Shown here one piece after another: positions 30,280 through 38,946 of a DNA stretch of 64,000 nt (the stretch's first letter is position 1; the number at the start of each line of letters is the position of its first letter). Source of the stretch: Shimia_B sp038528385 (lineage in GTDB: Bacteria; Pseudomonadota; Alphaproteobacteria; Rhodobacterales; Rhodobacteraceae); NCBI GenBank assembly GCA_038528385.1, contig JBCBET010000001.1, forward strand, positions 868,001-932,000, in the 5' to 3' direction. The position numbers were made by a program, and so were the translations under genes. The notes beneath the pieces are model-generated. The model was not told the DNA's origin. It worked only from the letters and a program-made list of their open reading frames with translations, and did not search any database.

Positions 30280-30876
30280 GTGCCTCCGCGCAGATCATGG
30301 AATTGGACGGCGTTAACGCAGGGCTTGCGCGCGGCACTGGGGCACCGCAAGGCCAGCATCGGGCACCTGGCACTCGCCGCCTTCGCCCTCACCGCGCCGC
30401 TCGCGCAGGCGCAATCGGCCGAGGAAATCGCGCTGGCCGCGGCCACGCTCAGCGCGCTCCAGGCGCCGTCCTTTGCGCAGGATCGGGAGTTCTGCGGCTA
30501 TCTCGCCTATGACGAGACGGGCACCCTCGTGGCCACGCCCGCCACCCGCGGGGATCGCGACAGCTGCCTTTATGACGGGCCCGAGGATGGGCTCGTCATG
30601 GTGCTGAGCTACCACACCCACGGCCGCTTCGACACCGCCTATGCCGCTGAAGTTCCATCGGTTTCCGATATCGAGGCAGATGAGGACGAGGGCATCGACG
30701 GCTTCGTCGCCACCCCCGGCGGGCGGCTCTGGTACGTCGATACGACCGACATGGTGGTGCGCCAGCTCTGCGGGCTCGGATGCCTGCCGCAGGACCCGCG
30801 CTTCGTGCCCGGCGATGCGGGGCCCGTGGCGGCCTCCTACACCTACGCGGACCTCCTGGCCTACGAGAGCCACTGA
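30280..30876 (+). CDS. DUF4329 domain-containing exported protein (start uncertain)
   Basis: The mature part (from SAEEIALAAATLSALQ) matches DUF4329: DREFCGYLAYDETG, VLSYHTHGRFDTAYAAEVPSVSDIEADEDEGIDGFVATPGGRLWYVDT, GCLPQDPRF. The HTHG motif and the conserved acidic residues resemble JAB-like deamidase/peptidase folds associated with polymorphic toxins, so a hydrolytic role is possible. The signal peptide core is IGHLALAAFALTAPLAQAQ. No ATG fits. GTG 30280 gives 198 residues and TTG 30325 gives 183, and neither has a good ribosome site. An 11-base direct repeat (GTGTACGGGAT twice, 30258-30279) precedes the GTG. Confidence 0.65.
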   Translation: MPPRRSWNWTALTQGLRAALGHRKASIGHLALAAFALTAPLAQAQSAEEIALAAATLSALQAPSFAQDREFCGYLAYDETGTLVATPATRGDRDSCLYDGPEDGLVMVLSYHTHGRFDTAYAAEVPSVSDIEADEDEGIDGFVATPGGRLWYVDTTDMVVRQLCGLGCLPQDPRFVPGDAGPVAASYTYADLLAYESH

Positions 30877-30988
30877 GCGAGCCACGCGGAGAGCCTTGGG
30901 GCGCGGCGCGGGAGATTCATGAAATTGAAACAAATATCTGGGAGACTTATCCACAGGCTTGGGGGCCGTTTCGAGAAAGGCCTGTGCC

Positions 30989-31105
30989 ATGGTTACCGCC
31001 GGTATGAGTGTTTTGACCCTGACCTTCCTCTGCATCGCGCAGCTCATCGTGCGTGCCTGGGCCCACCGCGCCTTTCAGCGCGCCACCGGGTTTCGCGAGC
31101 GGTAA
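30989..31105 (+). CDS. Possible 38-residue single-pass membrane peptide
   Basis: The short ORF MVTAGMSVLTLTFLCIAQLIVRAWAHRAFQRATGFRER has GAGAAAGG 8-9 bases upstream. It encodes one hydrophobic helix (VLTLTFLCIAQLIVRAW) followed by a basic tail, a common layout for small regulatory membrane peptides. The ribosome site and G+C-typical codons support it; its size and lack of a known family argue for caution. It lies alone between the DUF4329 and YedK-like genes. Confidence 0.35.
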   Translation: MVTAGMSVLTLTFLCIAQLIVRAWAHRAFQRATGFRER

Positions 31106-31147
31106 GACCCGGTAGACGCGCCGTCTGTCGTCGCAGTCCCGGAGCGC

Positions 31148-31759
31148 TTAAGGCGCATCCCAATTTACATCGTCGGCAGCCTCGACGTGCAATGATCCGT
31201 CCGGCAGCGGCGCCATGAGCGCGGCCGCCGCGTCCTGATCGGCGCCGAGCCAGGCCGCGAATTGGTGCGGGAAGAGGATCACTCCCATCCGGTGGTGAAT
31301 GTCGCGGACATCGCCGTTCGGGGGACAGGTGATCGTCGCCACCTGGGGCACGCTGAGCCCGCCGGGCGCCGCCCACACATCGTAGATCGCCGCGAAGGCG
31401 AGAGGCGTGCCTTGTGCGGCGCGGATGCGCCAGGCCTGCTTCTTGCGCGCCTCGCCGGTCCATTCGTACCAGCCATCCGCAGGCACCAGCGCGCGGTGTA
31501 CGCCCTCGTAGGCGCTCTTGTCGAAGACGGTCTCGGAGCGCGCGTTCACGAGGACCTCCATTACCGGCCGCCCACGCGCGTTCTTGCGGCCCTGCGGGAT
31601 CAGGCCCCAGCGCATCATGCGGGCCCCGCCGGCGGTGAGCGTCAGCACCTCCTGGCCCGGCGCCACGTTGCGGCGCGGCGGCTGCTCCGGCGCGCTGTCC
31701 ACCCCCGCCCAGCGCGCGATCTCGGCGGCGGGCGTGGTGAGGAAAAGACGCCCCGGCAT
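31148..31759 (-). CDS. YedK/HMCES (SRAP)-family protein lacking the catalytic Cys2
   Basis: This 203-residue protein has SRAP-domain motifs: NVAPGQEVLTLT, RWGLIPQG, LVNARSETVFDKSAYEGVHRALVPADGWYEW, and DIHHRMGVILF with the conserved His. Family members cross-link to abasic sites in single-stranded DNA through Cys2 after Met removal. Here the N-terminus is MPGRLF, so position 2 is Pro. Either this is a branch without covalent trapping or its chemistry differs. No closer start with Cys exists in this frame. It sits downstream of, and in the same direction as, the GDSL esterase gene (7 bases away). Confidence 0.82.
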   Translation of the reverse strand: MPGRLFLTTPAAEIARWAGVDSAPEQPPRRNVAPGQEVLTLTAGGARMMRWGLIPQGRKNARGRPVMEVLVNARSETVFDKSAYEGVHRALVPADGWYEWTGEARKKQAWRIRAAQGTPLAFAAIYDVWAAPGGLSVPQVATITCPPNGDVRDIHHRMGVILFPHQFAAWLGADQDAAAALMAPLPDGSLHVEAADDVNWDAP

Positions 31760-31766
31760 CAGCAGC

Positions 31767-32399
31767 TTACTCCACGGTCGCGATGAGCTCGAGCACCGCG
31801 GGACCCATATCCGCCACGATCTCCCTCACGCCCGCCGCGGAAGGGTGGATGCCGTCGGCCTGGATGTATTCGCCGAGCTCGGCGGGCACGTCCGCCTGAC
31901 CTTCGAAGACGGCGAAAAAGCTCGGGTAAAAGACCGCGCCGTAGGTTTCCGCCAGCTCGGGATAGAGCGCGTCGAAGGCCGCCTTGTAGTCCGGGCCATA
32001 ATTCCCCGGCGCCTCCATGCCTACGAGCAGCACCTCGACCTCGGCCGCCTCTGCGGCCCGCAGGATCCCCTCGATGTTTTCCCGGCTCAGCTCTGGGGGG
32101 ATACCGCGCAGCAGGTCATTGCCGCCCAGCGCCACGATCATCGCGTCCACCTCGGGCGTCAGCGTCCAACCCACGCGGGAGAGCCCGCCTTGCGTCGTGT
32201 CGCCGGAAACGCCCGCGTTGATCAGCTCCACGTCCGCGCCCTGCGCGGCGAGCCAGTCCTCCATCTGTGGCACGAAACCCTGCGCCTCCGGCAGCCCGAA
32301 GCCCTGGGTGAGGCTGTCGCCGAGGGCCGCGATCGTCACCGATTGCGCGGCTGCCCCTGTGCCCACGCACAGAAATGCCGCCGTCAGAAAGTTGCGCAT
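31767..32399 (-). CDS. tesA: GDSL-type arylesterase / acyl-CoA thioesterase I-like (TesA)
   Basis: This 210-residue periplasmic SGNH hydrolase has a signal peptide (MRNFLTAAFLCVGTGAAAQ) and all four blocks: GDSLTQGFGL (Ser), INAGVSGDT (Gly), VALGGNDLLRG (Asn), and DGIHPSAAG (Asp/His). It is expected to hydrolyse short acyl esters or lysophospholipids. It is divergent from an ABC ATPase-permease pair, the conserved tesA-ybbA-ybbP arrangement. ATG 32402 one codon earlier is equally possible. Confidence 0.88.
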   Translation of the reverse strand: MRNFLTAAFLCVGTGAAAQSVTIAALGDSLTQGFGLPEAQGFVPQMEDWLAAQGADVELINAGVSGDTTQGGLSRVGWTLTPEVDAMIVALGGNDLLRGIPPELSRENIEGILRAAEAAEVEVLLVGMEAPGNYGPDYKAAFDALYPELAETYGAVFYPSFFAVFEGQADVPAELGEYIQADGIHPSAAGVREIVADMGPAVLELIATVE

Positions 32400-32414
32400 C
32401 ATCACATTCACCCC

Positions 32415-32428
32415 ATATCGCGCGATAT
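32415..32428. promoter_or_regulatory. 14-bp palindrome between divergent genes
   Basis: ATATCGCGCGATAT is a perfect palindrome in the 43-base gap between tesA and ybbA. It lies just upstream of the ybbA ribosome site (GAGGAG). It could be an operator controlling both directions. The cognate regulator is unknown. Confidence 0.35.
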
Positions 32429-32442
32429 CAGAGGAGCCTCCC

Positions 32443-33141
32443 ATGTCCGACCCCGTTCTGTCGCTCACCGACGTCTCGCTTTCGCTCAAGGGCAATGCCG
32501 GGATGGTCGATATCCTCCATGGCATCACGCTCGATGTGAGCCGGGGGGAGACGCTGGCGCTGGTGGGGCCGTCGGGCTCGGGCAAGTCTTCGCTCCTCAT
32601 GGTCATGGGCGGGCTCGAACGCGCCACCGGAGGCCAGATCAAGGCACTTGGCCAGGATCTCAGCCCGATGAACGAGGACGCGCTCGCCCGCTTCCGCAGG
32701 GAGCATATGGGGGTGGTCTTCCAGTCCTTCCACCTGATCCCCACGATGACGGCGCTGGAAAACGTGGCCGTGCCGCTGGAGCTTTCGGGCGCGACGGATG
32801 CCTTCGAGCGCGCGGAAGCGGAGCTCGCGGCCGTGGGCCTCGGGCATCGAATGGGCCACTTCCCGGCGCAGATGTCGGGCGGGGAGCAGCAGCGCGTGGC
32901 GCTCGCCCGCGCCGCCGCGCCGCGCCCGGAGATCCTGCTTGCCGATGAGCCCACGGGCAATCTCGACGGCACGAACGGCGCCGCGATCACCGATCTCCTC
33001 TTCGGGCTGCAGGAACGGCACGGCGCGACCCTCGTCCTCGTGACGCATTCGCCGGACCTCGCGGAGAAATGTTCCCGCGTGGTCCAGCTCCGCGACGGGC
33101 GCATCGAGGAGGCCGCGCAGGCGCTGGAAGCGGCGCAATGA
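32443..33141 (+). CDS. ybbA: ABC transporter ATP-binding protein (YbbA/LolD type)
   Basis: This 232-residue ATPase has Walker A GPSGSGKSSLL, a Q-loop FQSFHLIPTMTALENVAVPLEL, the signature MSGGEQQRVALARA and Walker B ILLADEPTGNLD, all in the LolD/MacB style. It should power the permease that follows. Its TGA overlaps the permease start as ATGA. In E. coli the same gene order occurs next to tesA, and an export or envelope-lipoprotein role is suspected but not proven. Confidence 0.85.
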   Translation: MSDPVLSLTDVSLSLKGNAGMVDILHGITLDVSRGETLALVGPSGSGKSSLLMVMGGLERATGGQIKALGQDLSPMNEDALARFRREHMGVVFQSFHLIPTMTALENVAVPLELSGATDAFERAEAELAAVGLGHRMGHFPAQMSGGEQQRVALARAAAPRPEILLADEPTGNLDGTNGAAITDLLFGLQERHGATLVLVTHSPDLAEKCSRVVQLRDGRIEEAAQALEAAQ

Positions 33142-35654
33142 GCCTCGCGCTGACCTTTGCGCGCCGCGAGCTGCGCACCGGGCTGCGCGGCTTCGGCATC
33201 TTTCTGGCCTGCCTTGCGCTCGGCGTCGCGGCCATTGCCGCGGTGGGGTCTGTGCGGGCCTCCATCGAGGCGGGGCTCGCGCGGGAGGGCTCCGCGCTCC
33301 TGGGCGGGGATGCGGAGATCGAATTCACCTACCGCTTCGCCACCGAAGAAGAGCGCGCCTGGATGGAGGAGCGCGCGCTGGCCGTCTCCGAGATCGTGGA
33401 TTTCCGCTCCCTCGCCGTGGCCGAGGTGGACGGCGTGACAGAGCGGGGCCTCACGCAGGTGAAGGCCGTCGACAGCGCCTACCCCCTCATCGGCACGGTG
33501 GAGCTTGAGCCCGCCCAGCCCCTCGACGCAGCGCTTGCAGATCAGGGCGCGGTCATGGAGCGGGTGCTGGCAGATCGCATGGGCCTCGCCGTTGGGGATA
33601 CCTTCGCCCTCGGCACGCAGGATTTCACGCTTGCGGGCATCATCCTCAACGAGCCCGACAGCTCCGCCGGGGGCTTCGGCCTCGGGCCACGGACGCTCGT
33701 GCTGCGCGCCGATCTCGCCAATTCGAGCCTGCTGGAGCCGGGCACGCTCTTTTCCACGAAGTACCGCCTAGACCTGCCCGACGGCGCGGACCTCGCTGCG
33801 CTGGAGGACGAGGCCGAGGCCCGCTTTTCCGAGAGCGGCCTGCGCTGGACGGACGCGCGCAACGGCGCGCCCGGCATATCGGAATTCGTGGACCGGCTGG
33901 GCGCGTTTCTCATCCTCGTGGGCCTTTCGGGCCTCGCGGTGGGGGGCGTGGGCGTCTCCGCGGCGGTCCGCGCATATCTCGCCACGAAGACCTCCGTCAT
34001 CGCCACGCTCCGCACGCTCGGCGCATCGCGGCGGGTGATCTTCCAGACCTACTTCATCCAGATCGGGATCCTGACCCTCATCGGCCTCGCCATCGGGCTC
34101 GTGCTCGGCGCCATGCTCCCACTGCTCTTCGCGCCCATCATCGAGGCCCGGCTGCCGGTGCCGGCGAGCTTCGGCATCTATCCGGGCCCGCTTCTCGAGG
34201 CGGCGGTCTATGGCCTTCTCGCCGCGCTCATCTTCACGCTCTGGCCGCTGGCGCGCGCGGAAGAGATCCGCCCCGCCGCGCTCTTCCGCGATGCGCTTTC
34301 GAGCGGCTCGGTCCTTCCGGGTATCCGCTACCTCCTGGCGACGGCCCTCCTCGCTGCTGCGCTCGTGGGCACGGCGGCCTTCTTCTCCGAGACGGTCTGG
34401 CTCACGCTCTGGACCGCGGGCGGCATCCTGGGTGCGCTCGTCGTGCTCGCGCTCTCGTCGATCCTGATCCGATTTGCCGCCAAGCGCATGGCGGCCACCC
34501 GCGCCGCGCGCGGGCGCACGGCGCTCCGCCTCGCGCTCGGGGCCATCGGCGGCCCGCGGGAAGAAGCGGCCTCCGTCGTCCTCTCCCTCGGGCTCGGCCT
34601 CTCAGTGCTCGCCGCCGTGGGCCAGATCGACGGTAACTTGCGCGGCGCCATCACGGGCGAGTTGCCGGACGTGGCGCCCTCCTACTTCTTCGTCGACATC
34701 CAGAACGACCAGCTCGACGGCTTCCGCGAGCGGCTCGACAATGACCCCGAGGTGAGCCGCGTGGACAGCGCGCCCATGCTCCGCGGGATCATCACCCGCA
34801 TCAACGGACAACCCGCAGCGGAGGTGGCCGGCAACCACTGGACGCTCGAGGGAGACCGCGGCGTGACCTATTCCACGGAGATCCCCGGCAACACGCGGGT
34901 GACGGAAGGCCAGTGGTGGGAGGCGGAGTATTCAGGCCCGCCGCAGATCTCCTTCGCCGCCGAGGAAGCCGCGGAGATGGGCCTCGAGCTCGGCGACGAG
35001 ATGACGATCAACATCCTCGGGCGCGACATCACCGGCACCATCACGTCCTTCCGCGAGGTGGATTTCTCCAATGCGGGCATCGGCTTCATCCTCTCCATGA
35101 ACCCGGGCGCGCTGGCCGGTGCACCGCACACCCACATCGCCACGGTCTACGCTAGCGAGGCGGCCGAGGCGCCGATCCTCCGCGATCTGGCAAGCCAGTA
35201 CCCAAACATCACCGCCATTCGCGTGCGCGACGCCATCGACCGCGTGGCGGACCTCCTCGGCGGGCTGGCGGCGGCCACCTCCTACGGCGCATCGGCGACC
35301 CTGCTCACGGGCTTTCTCGTTCTCATCGGGGCGGCTGCCGCGGGCCAGCGCGCGCGCACCTACGAGGCCGCGATCCTGAAGACGCTGGGTGCCTCACGCG
35401 GCGCGATCCTGCGCAGTTTCGCCTGGCGGTCCACCATTCTCGGCCTCGGGGCGGGGGTCGTGGCGCTCATCGCGGGGGCCCTCGGGGGCTGGGCGGTGAG
35501 CACGTATATCTTTGAGACCGATTACGTCCTCATCTGGGACAACGCGCTCGCCATCATCGCGGCGGGCATCGTCACGACGCTCGTCGCTGGCCTTGCATTC
35601 TCGCTCGGGCCCCTCGCCGCGCGGCCCGCGCAGGTGCTGCGGGCGCGTGAATGA
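33138..35654 (+). CDS. ybbP: ABC transporter permease with duplicated FtsX-like domains (YbbP type)
   Basis: This 838-residue membrane protein has an N-terminal helix (FLACLALGVAAIAAVGSV) and a large periplasmic domain. A first FtsX core of three helices lies near 255-380 (SVIATLRTLGASRRVIFQTYFIQIG). Linking helices, a second periplasmic domain (about 500-690) and a second FtsX core at 700-838 (YEAAILKTLGASRGAILRSFAWRS) follow. The repeated LRTLGASR/LKTLGASR motifs show the internal duplication. It works with the preceding ATPase and probably moves an envelope lipid or lipoprotein, unproven. Confidence 0.86.
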   Translation: MSLALTFARRELRTGLRGFGIFLACLALGVAAIAAVGSVRASIEAGLAREGSALLGGDAEIEFTYRFATEEERAWMEERALAVSEIVDFRSLAVAEVDGVTERGLTQVKAVDSAYPLIGTVELEPAQPLDAALADQGAVMERVLADRMGLAVGDTFALGTQDFTLAGIILNEPDSSAGGFGLGPRTLVLRADLANSSLLEPGTLFSTKYRLDLPDGADLAALEDEAEARFSESGLRWTDARNGAPGISEFVDRLGAFLILVGLSGLAVGGVGVSAAVRAYLATKTSVIATLRTLGASRRVIFQTYFIQIGILTLIGLAIGLVLGAMLPLLFAPIIEARLPVPASFGIYPGPLLEAAVYGLLAALIFTLWPLARAEEIRPAALFRDALSSGSVLPGIRYLLATALLAAALVGTAAFFSETVWLTLWTAGGILGALVVLALSSILIRFAAKRMAATRAARGRTALRLALGAIGGPREEAASVVLSLGLGLSVLAAVGQIDGNLRGAITGELPDVAPSYFFVDIQNDQLDGFRERLDNDPEVSRVDSAPMLRGIITRINGQPAAEVAGNHWTLEGDRGVTYSTEIPGNTRVTEGQWWEAEYSGPPQISFAAEEAAEMGLELGDEMTINILGRDITGTITSFREVDFSNAGIGFILSMNPGALAGAPHTHIATVYASEAAEAPILRDLASQYPNITAIRVRDAIDRVADLLGGLAAATSYGASATLLTGFLVLIGAAAAGQRARTYEAAILKTLGASRGAILRSFAWRSTILGLGAGVVALIAGALGGWAVSTYIFETDYVLIWDNALAIIAAGIVTTLVAGLAFSLGPLAARPAQVLRARE

Positions 35655-35683
35655 TCCCCGCATGATCCGCACATGATCCCCGC

Positions 35684-36196
35684 ATGATCGAAGTCTTCGG
35701 ATACGGGTCGCTGGTCAACCGCCGCACGCAGGATTTCGGCGGCGCGCGCGTGACGCTCGCGGGCTGGCGGCGGGTCTGGGTGACGACATCAGAGCGCCCC
35801 GCGGCCTTCCTCTCCGTCGAGCCAGCGGAGGCCGAGATCGAGGGGCTGAGCTTCCCCGTGGCCCCGGCCGTCCTTCCCGCTCTCGACGAACGCGAGGCGC
35901 AGTATGACCGCCTGCCCAGGCAGGGCGGCGTGGTCTATTCGGTGCCCGCTGCAAACCAGACGCCCGGCGCCGCCCCCATCCTCCGCAGTTATCTCGACGT
36001 CGTGCTCCAGGGCTACCTTGCGGAGTTCGGCGCGGCGGGCGTGGAGCGCTTCATGGCCACCACCACCTCCTGGGAGCGGGGCATCCTCGATGACCGTGCC
36101 GCGCCGCTATACCCCCGGGCGCAGGTGCTGACGGCCGAGGAGACCGCGCATTTCGACGCGCTCGTTGCCTCAATACCGGTGGTTGAACAGACGTAG
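35684..36196 (+). CDS. Gamma-glutamylcyclotransferase-like protein
   Basis: This 170-residue protein has the GGCT-fold start FGYGSLVNR (substrate-binding YGSL) and the usual later acidic residue region (VLPALDEREAQYDRL). The family releases 5-oxoproline from gamma-glutamyl peptides, but many bacterial homologues are uncharacterised. The start is the fourth ATG of an 11-base tandem repeat (see findings). Its last 27 bases overlap the 3' end of the MATE gene on the other strand. Confidence 0.78.
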   Translation: MIEVFGYGSLVNRRTQDFGGARVTLAGWRRVWVTTSERPAAFLSVEPAEAEIEGLSFPVAPAVLPALDEREAQYDRLPRQGGVVYSVPAANQTPGAAPILRSYLDVVLQGYLAEFGAAGVERFMATTTSWERGILDDRAAPLYPRAQVLTAEETAHFDALVASIPVVEQT

Positions 36197-37567
36197 GAGG
36201 CGCATCTGCCGCTCCACCGGCGCAGAAGTTTCCACCGCCTCGGCCCGCGCCCTACGCTGGACAAGGACCGTGAGCCCCACCGCGAGAGCGGCGAAGATCG
36301 CGCCGCCCACGGCCTGCCCGATCAGCACGCCCTCCGCCCCCGCCCAGGCCGCGCCCAGGATCACGAAGGGGATCGTGCCCGCCGTGTGACGACCCCAGTT
36401 GATCCAGGTCGAATAGAACGGGTGGCCCAGATTGTTGAACGAGGCATTCGTCACGAAGATCACCCCGTTGAAATACCACATGAGCGCCAAGGGCCCGCAG
36501 AAGAGGAAGAGCAGCTCCCGCGCCACGCCCGTGGCGGAGAAGAGATCGGCGATGGGCCCCCGCGCGATAAAGAGTAGCCCCGCCACGACGACTACCACGA
36601 GCGCGGCGAATAGGAGCCCTTCGCGCAGCGCCCGCTCCACCCGGTCGAACTGCTTGGCCCCGTAATTCTGCCCGATGATCGGCCCGATGGCCCCGGACAG
36701 GGCGAAGAGGATGCCGAAGGAGACCGGCACGAGGCGGGAGATGATAGCCATGCCCGCCACGGCATCCTCCCCGAATTCGGCCATGGCGCGGGTGACGTAG
36801 GCCTGCCCCACGGGCGTGGCGAGCTGCGTCAGGATCGCCGGCAGGGCGATGACGGCAAGCGGGCTGAGGTCGCGCCTCATGCACGGCAGCGTGGGTCGCG
36901 CCAGTCCCTGGTGGAAAAGGATCACGGGGCGGAGCGCCACCGCCGCCAACGCCACGCGCGCAAAGACCGAGGCAATCGCCGCGCCGGTGAGCTCCAGATC
37001 AAGGCCGAAGATCAGAATAGGGTCGAGCACCGCGTTCACCGCGCCCGCCACGATCGTGGCCATCATGGAGCGCCGCGCATCGCCATAGGCCCGCAGGATC
37101 GCGCCGCCCATCATCCCGATCATCAGGAGTGGCAGGGAGGGCACGATGATGCGTAGATAGCTCGTGGCGAGCTCGAGCGTCGCGCCCGACGCGCCCACGA
37201 GCCGCGCGAGAGCGGGGACGTTGACCCAGACGAGCGCCGCGAACACCGCCGCAAAGAGCACGCCCCAGAGGAGCGCCGAGGTCGCCTTCTGCCGCGCGAG
37301 GTCATCCTCCCCGCCTCCGAGCGCGCGCGCCACCAGCGCACCGCAGGCGATGGCCATGCCGATCCCGAAGGAGGAGGTGAAAAAGAGGATCGCGCCCGCG
37401 TATCCGATGGCCGCGGCAAGCTCCTCCTTCCCCAGCATGGAGATGAAGAGCATGTCCACGAAATCCACGAGGAAGATCGCCATGAGGCCCACGGAGGCCG
37501 TGAACGACATCACCGAGATATGGCGAAAGAGGCTCCCCGTCAGGAACTTCGCGGAGGCCTCGGCCAT
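36170..37567 (-). CDS. MATE-family efflux transporter
   Basis: This 465-residue inner-membrane protein has 12 hydrophobic helices in two halves: LTGSLFRHISVMSFTASVGLMAIFLVDFVDMLFISMLGKEELAAAIGY, then PAILTQLATPVGQAYVTRAMAEFGEDAVAGMAIISRLVPVSFGILFALSGAIGPIIGQNYGAKQFDR. These are NorM/DinF-type motifs. It should export cationic drugs or metabolites in exchange for Na+ or H+; the substrate is unknown. Its start is 4 bases from the end of gltX, so it is read from the gltX direction and may be co-transcribed. Confidence 0.88.
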   Translation of the reverse strand: MAEASAKFLTGSLFRHISVMSFTASVGLMAIFLVDFVDMLFISMLGKEELAAAIGYAGAILFFTSSFGIGMAIACGALVARALGGGEDDLARQKATSALLWGVLFAAVFAALVWVNVPALARLVGASGATLELATSYLRIIVPSLPLLMIGMMGGAILRAYGDARRSMMATIVAGAVNAVLDPILIFGLDLELTGAAIASVFARVALAAVALRPVILFHQGLARPTLPCMRRDLSPLAVIALPAILTQLATPVGQAYVTRAMAEFGEDAVAGMAIISRLVPVSFGILFALSGAIGPIIGQNYGAKQFDRVERALREGLLFAALVVVVVAGLLFIARGPIADLFSATGVARELLFLFCGPLALMWYFNGVIFVTNASFNNLGHPFYSTWINWGRHTAGTIPFVILGAAWAGAEGVLIGQAVGGAIFAALAVGLTVLVQRRARAEAVETSAPVERQMRLLRLFNHRY

Positions 37568-37571
37568 GGGA

Positions 37572-38891
37572 TCACCCCTTTGCGCGGATCACCTGCATGA
37601 GCGGCAGGAACGCGGCCATGTCAGGGCCGTGGGTCTGACCTGTCAACGCTTTCCTCAGCGGCTGGAAGAGCCCCTTGCCCTTGCGGCCGGTCTTTTCCTT
37701 CACCTCTGCCGTCCAAGCGCTCCAGGTCTCCGGACCGCGCTCGTCGGGCAGGAGCGTCATGGCCTCGGCGATGAAGGCGCGGTCTTCGTCTTCGATGAGC
37801 GGTTCGGCCCCGTCGCGCAGCATGGCCCACCAGTCTGCGAGGTCCTTGCGGGTGGTGATGTTCTCGCGGATCGCGTCCCAGAACGGCTCGGCGAGGTCCG
37901 CGGGCACCCCCGCCGCCGCGATATCGCTAGCCACCGCCGAGAACGGCTGGTCGTGGAGGTAGCGCGCCGTGAGCGGGTAGAGATCGCCCTCGTCGAATTT
38001 CGTGGGCGCGCTGCCGAATTTCGTGAGGTCGAAACCCTCTGCCAACTCCCCCAGCGACGTGCGCAACTCCACGGGGTCCGACGACCCTAGCCGCGCCATG
38101 AGCGACAGGAGCGCCGGCGGCTCCACCCCCGCTTCGCGCAGGTCGCGGAGCGCCAGGGTGCCCAACCGCTTCGACAGCGCCTCGCCCTGCGGCCCGGTGA
38201 GCAGGGAATGATGCGCGAAGGCCGGCGGCTCGTGGCCCAGCGCGCGGATCATCTGGATCTGCGTGGCCGTGTTCGTCACGTGATCGGAGCCGCGCACGAC
38301 ATGGGTGATGCCCATGTCGGTATCGTCGACGACGGAGGCCAGCGTGTAGAGCACCTGCCCGTCGCCGCGGATGAGCACGGGGTCCGAGACAGAGGCCGCA
38401 TCGATGGAGAGATCGCCCAGGATGCCGTCGGCCCATTCGATCCGCTCCCAGTCGAGCTTGAAGCGCCAGTGCCCGGCCCGCTCGGCGCGCAGCGCGTCCT
38501 TCTCGGCCTCGCCCAGCGTCAGCGCGGAGCGGTCATAGACCGGCGGCTTGCCCATGTTGAGCTGCTTCTTCCGCTTGAGGTCGAGCTCCGTGGGCGTCTC
38601 GAACGCCTCGTAGAGCCGCGCCATCCCGCGCATCTTGTCCGCCGCCTCGGCGTAGAGGTCGAGCCGCTTCGACTGGTATTCGATCCGGTCCCAGCCGATG
38701 CCCAGCCACTCCAGATCGCGCTGGATCGCGTCCACGAATTCCTGCTTCGACCGCTCTGGATCGGTGTCGTCGATGCGCAGGATGAACGTCCCCCCCTCGC
38801 GGCGGGCGATGAGGTAATTCATGAGCGCGGGGCGCAGGTTGCCGATATGCAGGTAGCCCGTGGGCGAGGGTGCAAAGCGCGTGGTGGTCAT
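37572..38891 (-). CDS. gltX: Glutamate--tRNA ligase
   Basis: This 439-residue class I synthetase has the HIGH motif in RFAPSPTGYLHIGNLRPAL, DDTDPERSKQEFVDAI, YTLASVVDDTDMGITHVVRGSDHVTNTATQIQMI, and the KMSKS equivalent ALSKRLGT. A helical anticodon-binding half follows. It is shorter than E. coli GltX. Rhodobacterales usually carry two gltX genes, and this could be the second. The catalytic parts are complete, so it should charge tRNA-Glu (possibly tRNA-Gln as well, where amidation follows). The start is ATG 38891. Confidence 0.92.
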   Translation of the reverse strand: MTTTRFAPSPTGYLHIGNLRPALMNYLIARREGGTFILRIDDTDPERSKQEFVDAIQRDLEWLGIGWDRIEYQSKRLDLYAEAADKMRGMARLYEAFETPTELDLKRKKQLNMGKPPVYDRSALTLGEAEKDALRAERAGHWRFKLDWERIEWADGILGDLSIDAASVSDPVLIRGDGQVLYTLASVVDDTDMGITHVVRGSDHVTNTATQIQMIRALGHEPPAFAHHSLLTGPQGEALSKRLGTLALRDLREAGVEPPALLSLMARLGSSDPVELRTSLGELAEGFDLTKFGSAPTKFDEGDLYPLTARYLHDQPFSAVASDIAAAGVPADLAEPFWDAIRENITTRKDLADWWAMLRDGAEPLIEDEDRAFIAEAMTLLPDERGPETWSAWTAEVKEKTGRKGKGLFQPLRKALTGQTHGPDMAAFLPLMQVIRAKG

Positions 38892-38946
38892 GGCAGGGCC
38901 TCCTTGAGCGCTGCGATGTCTCACTTTGGGCAGGCGCTGTCCAGTA

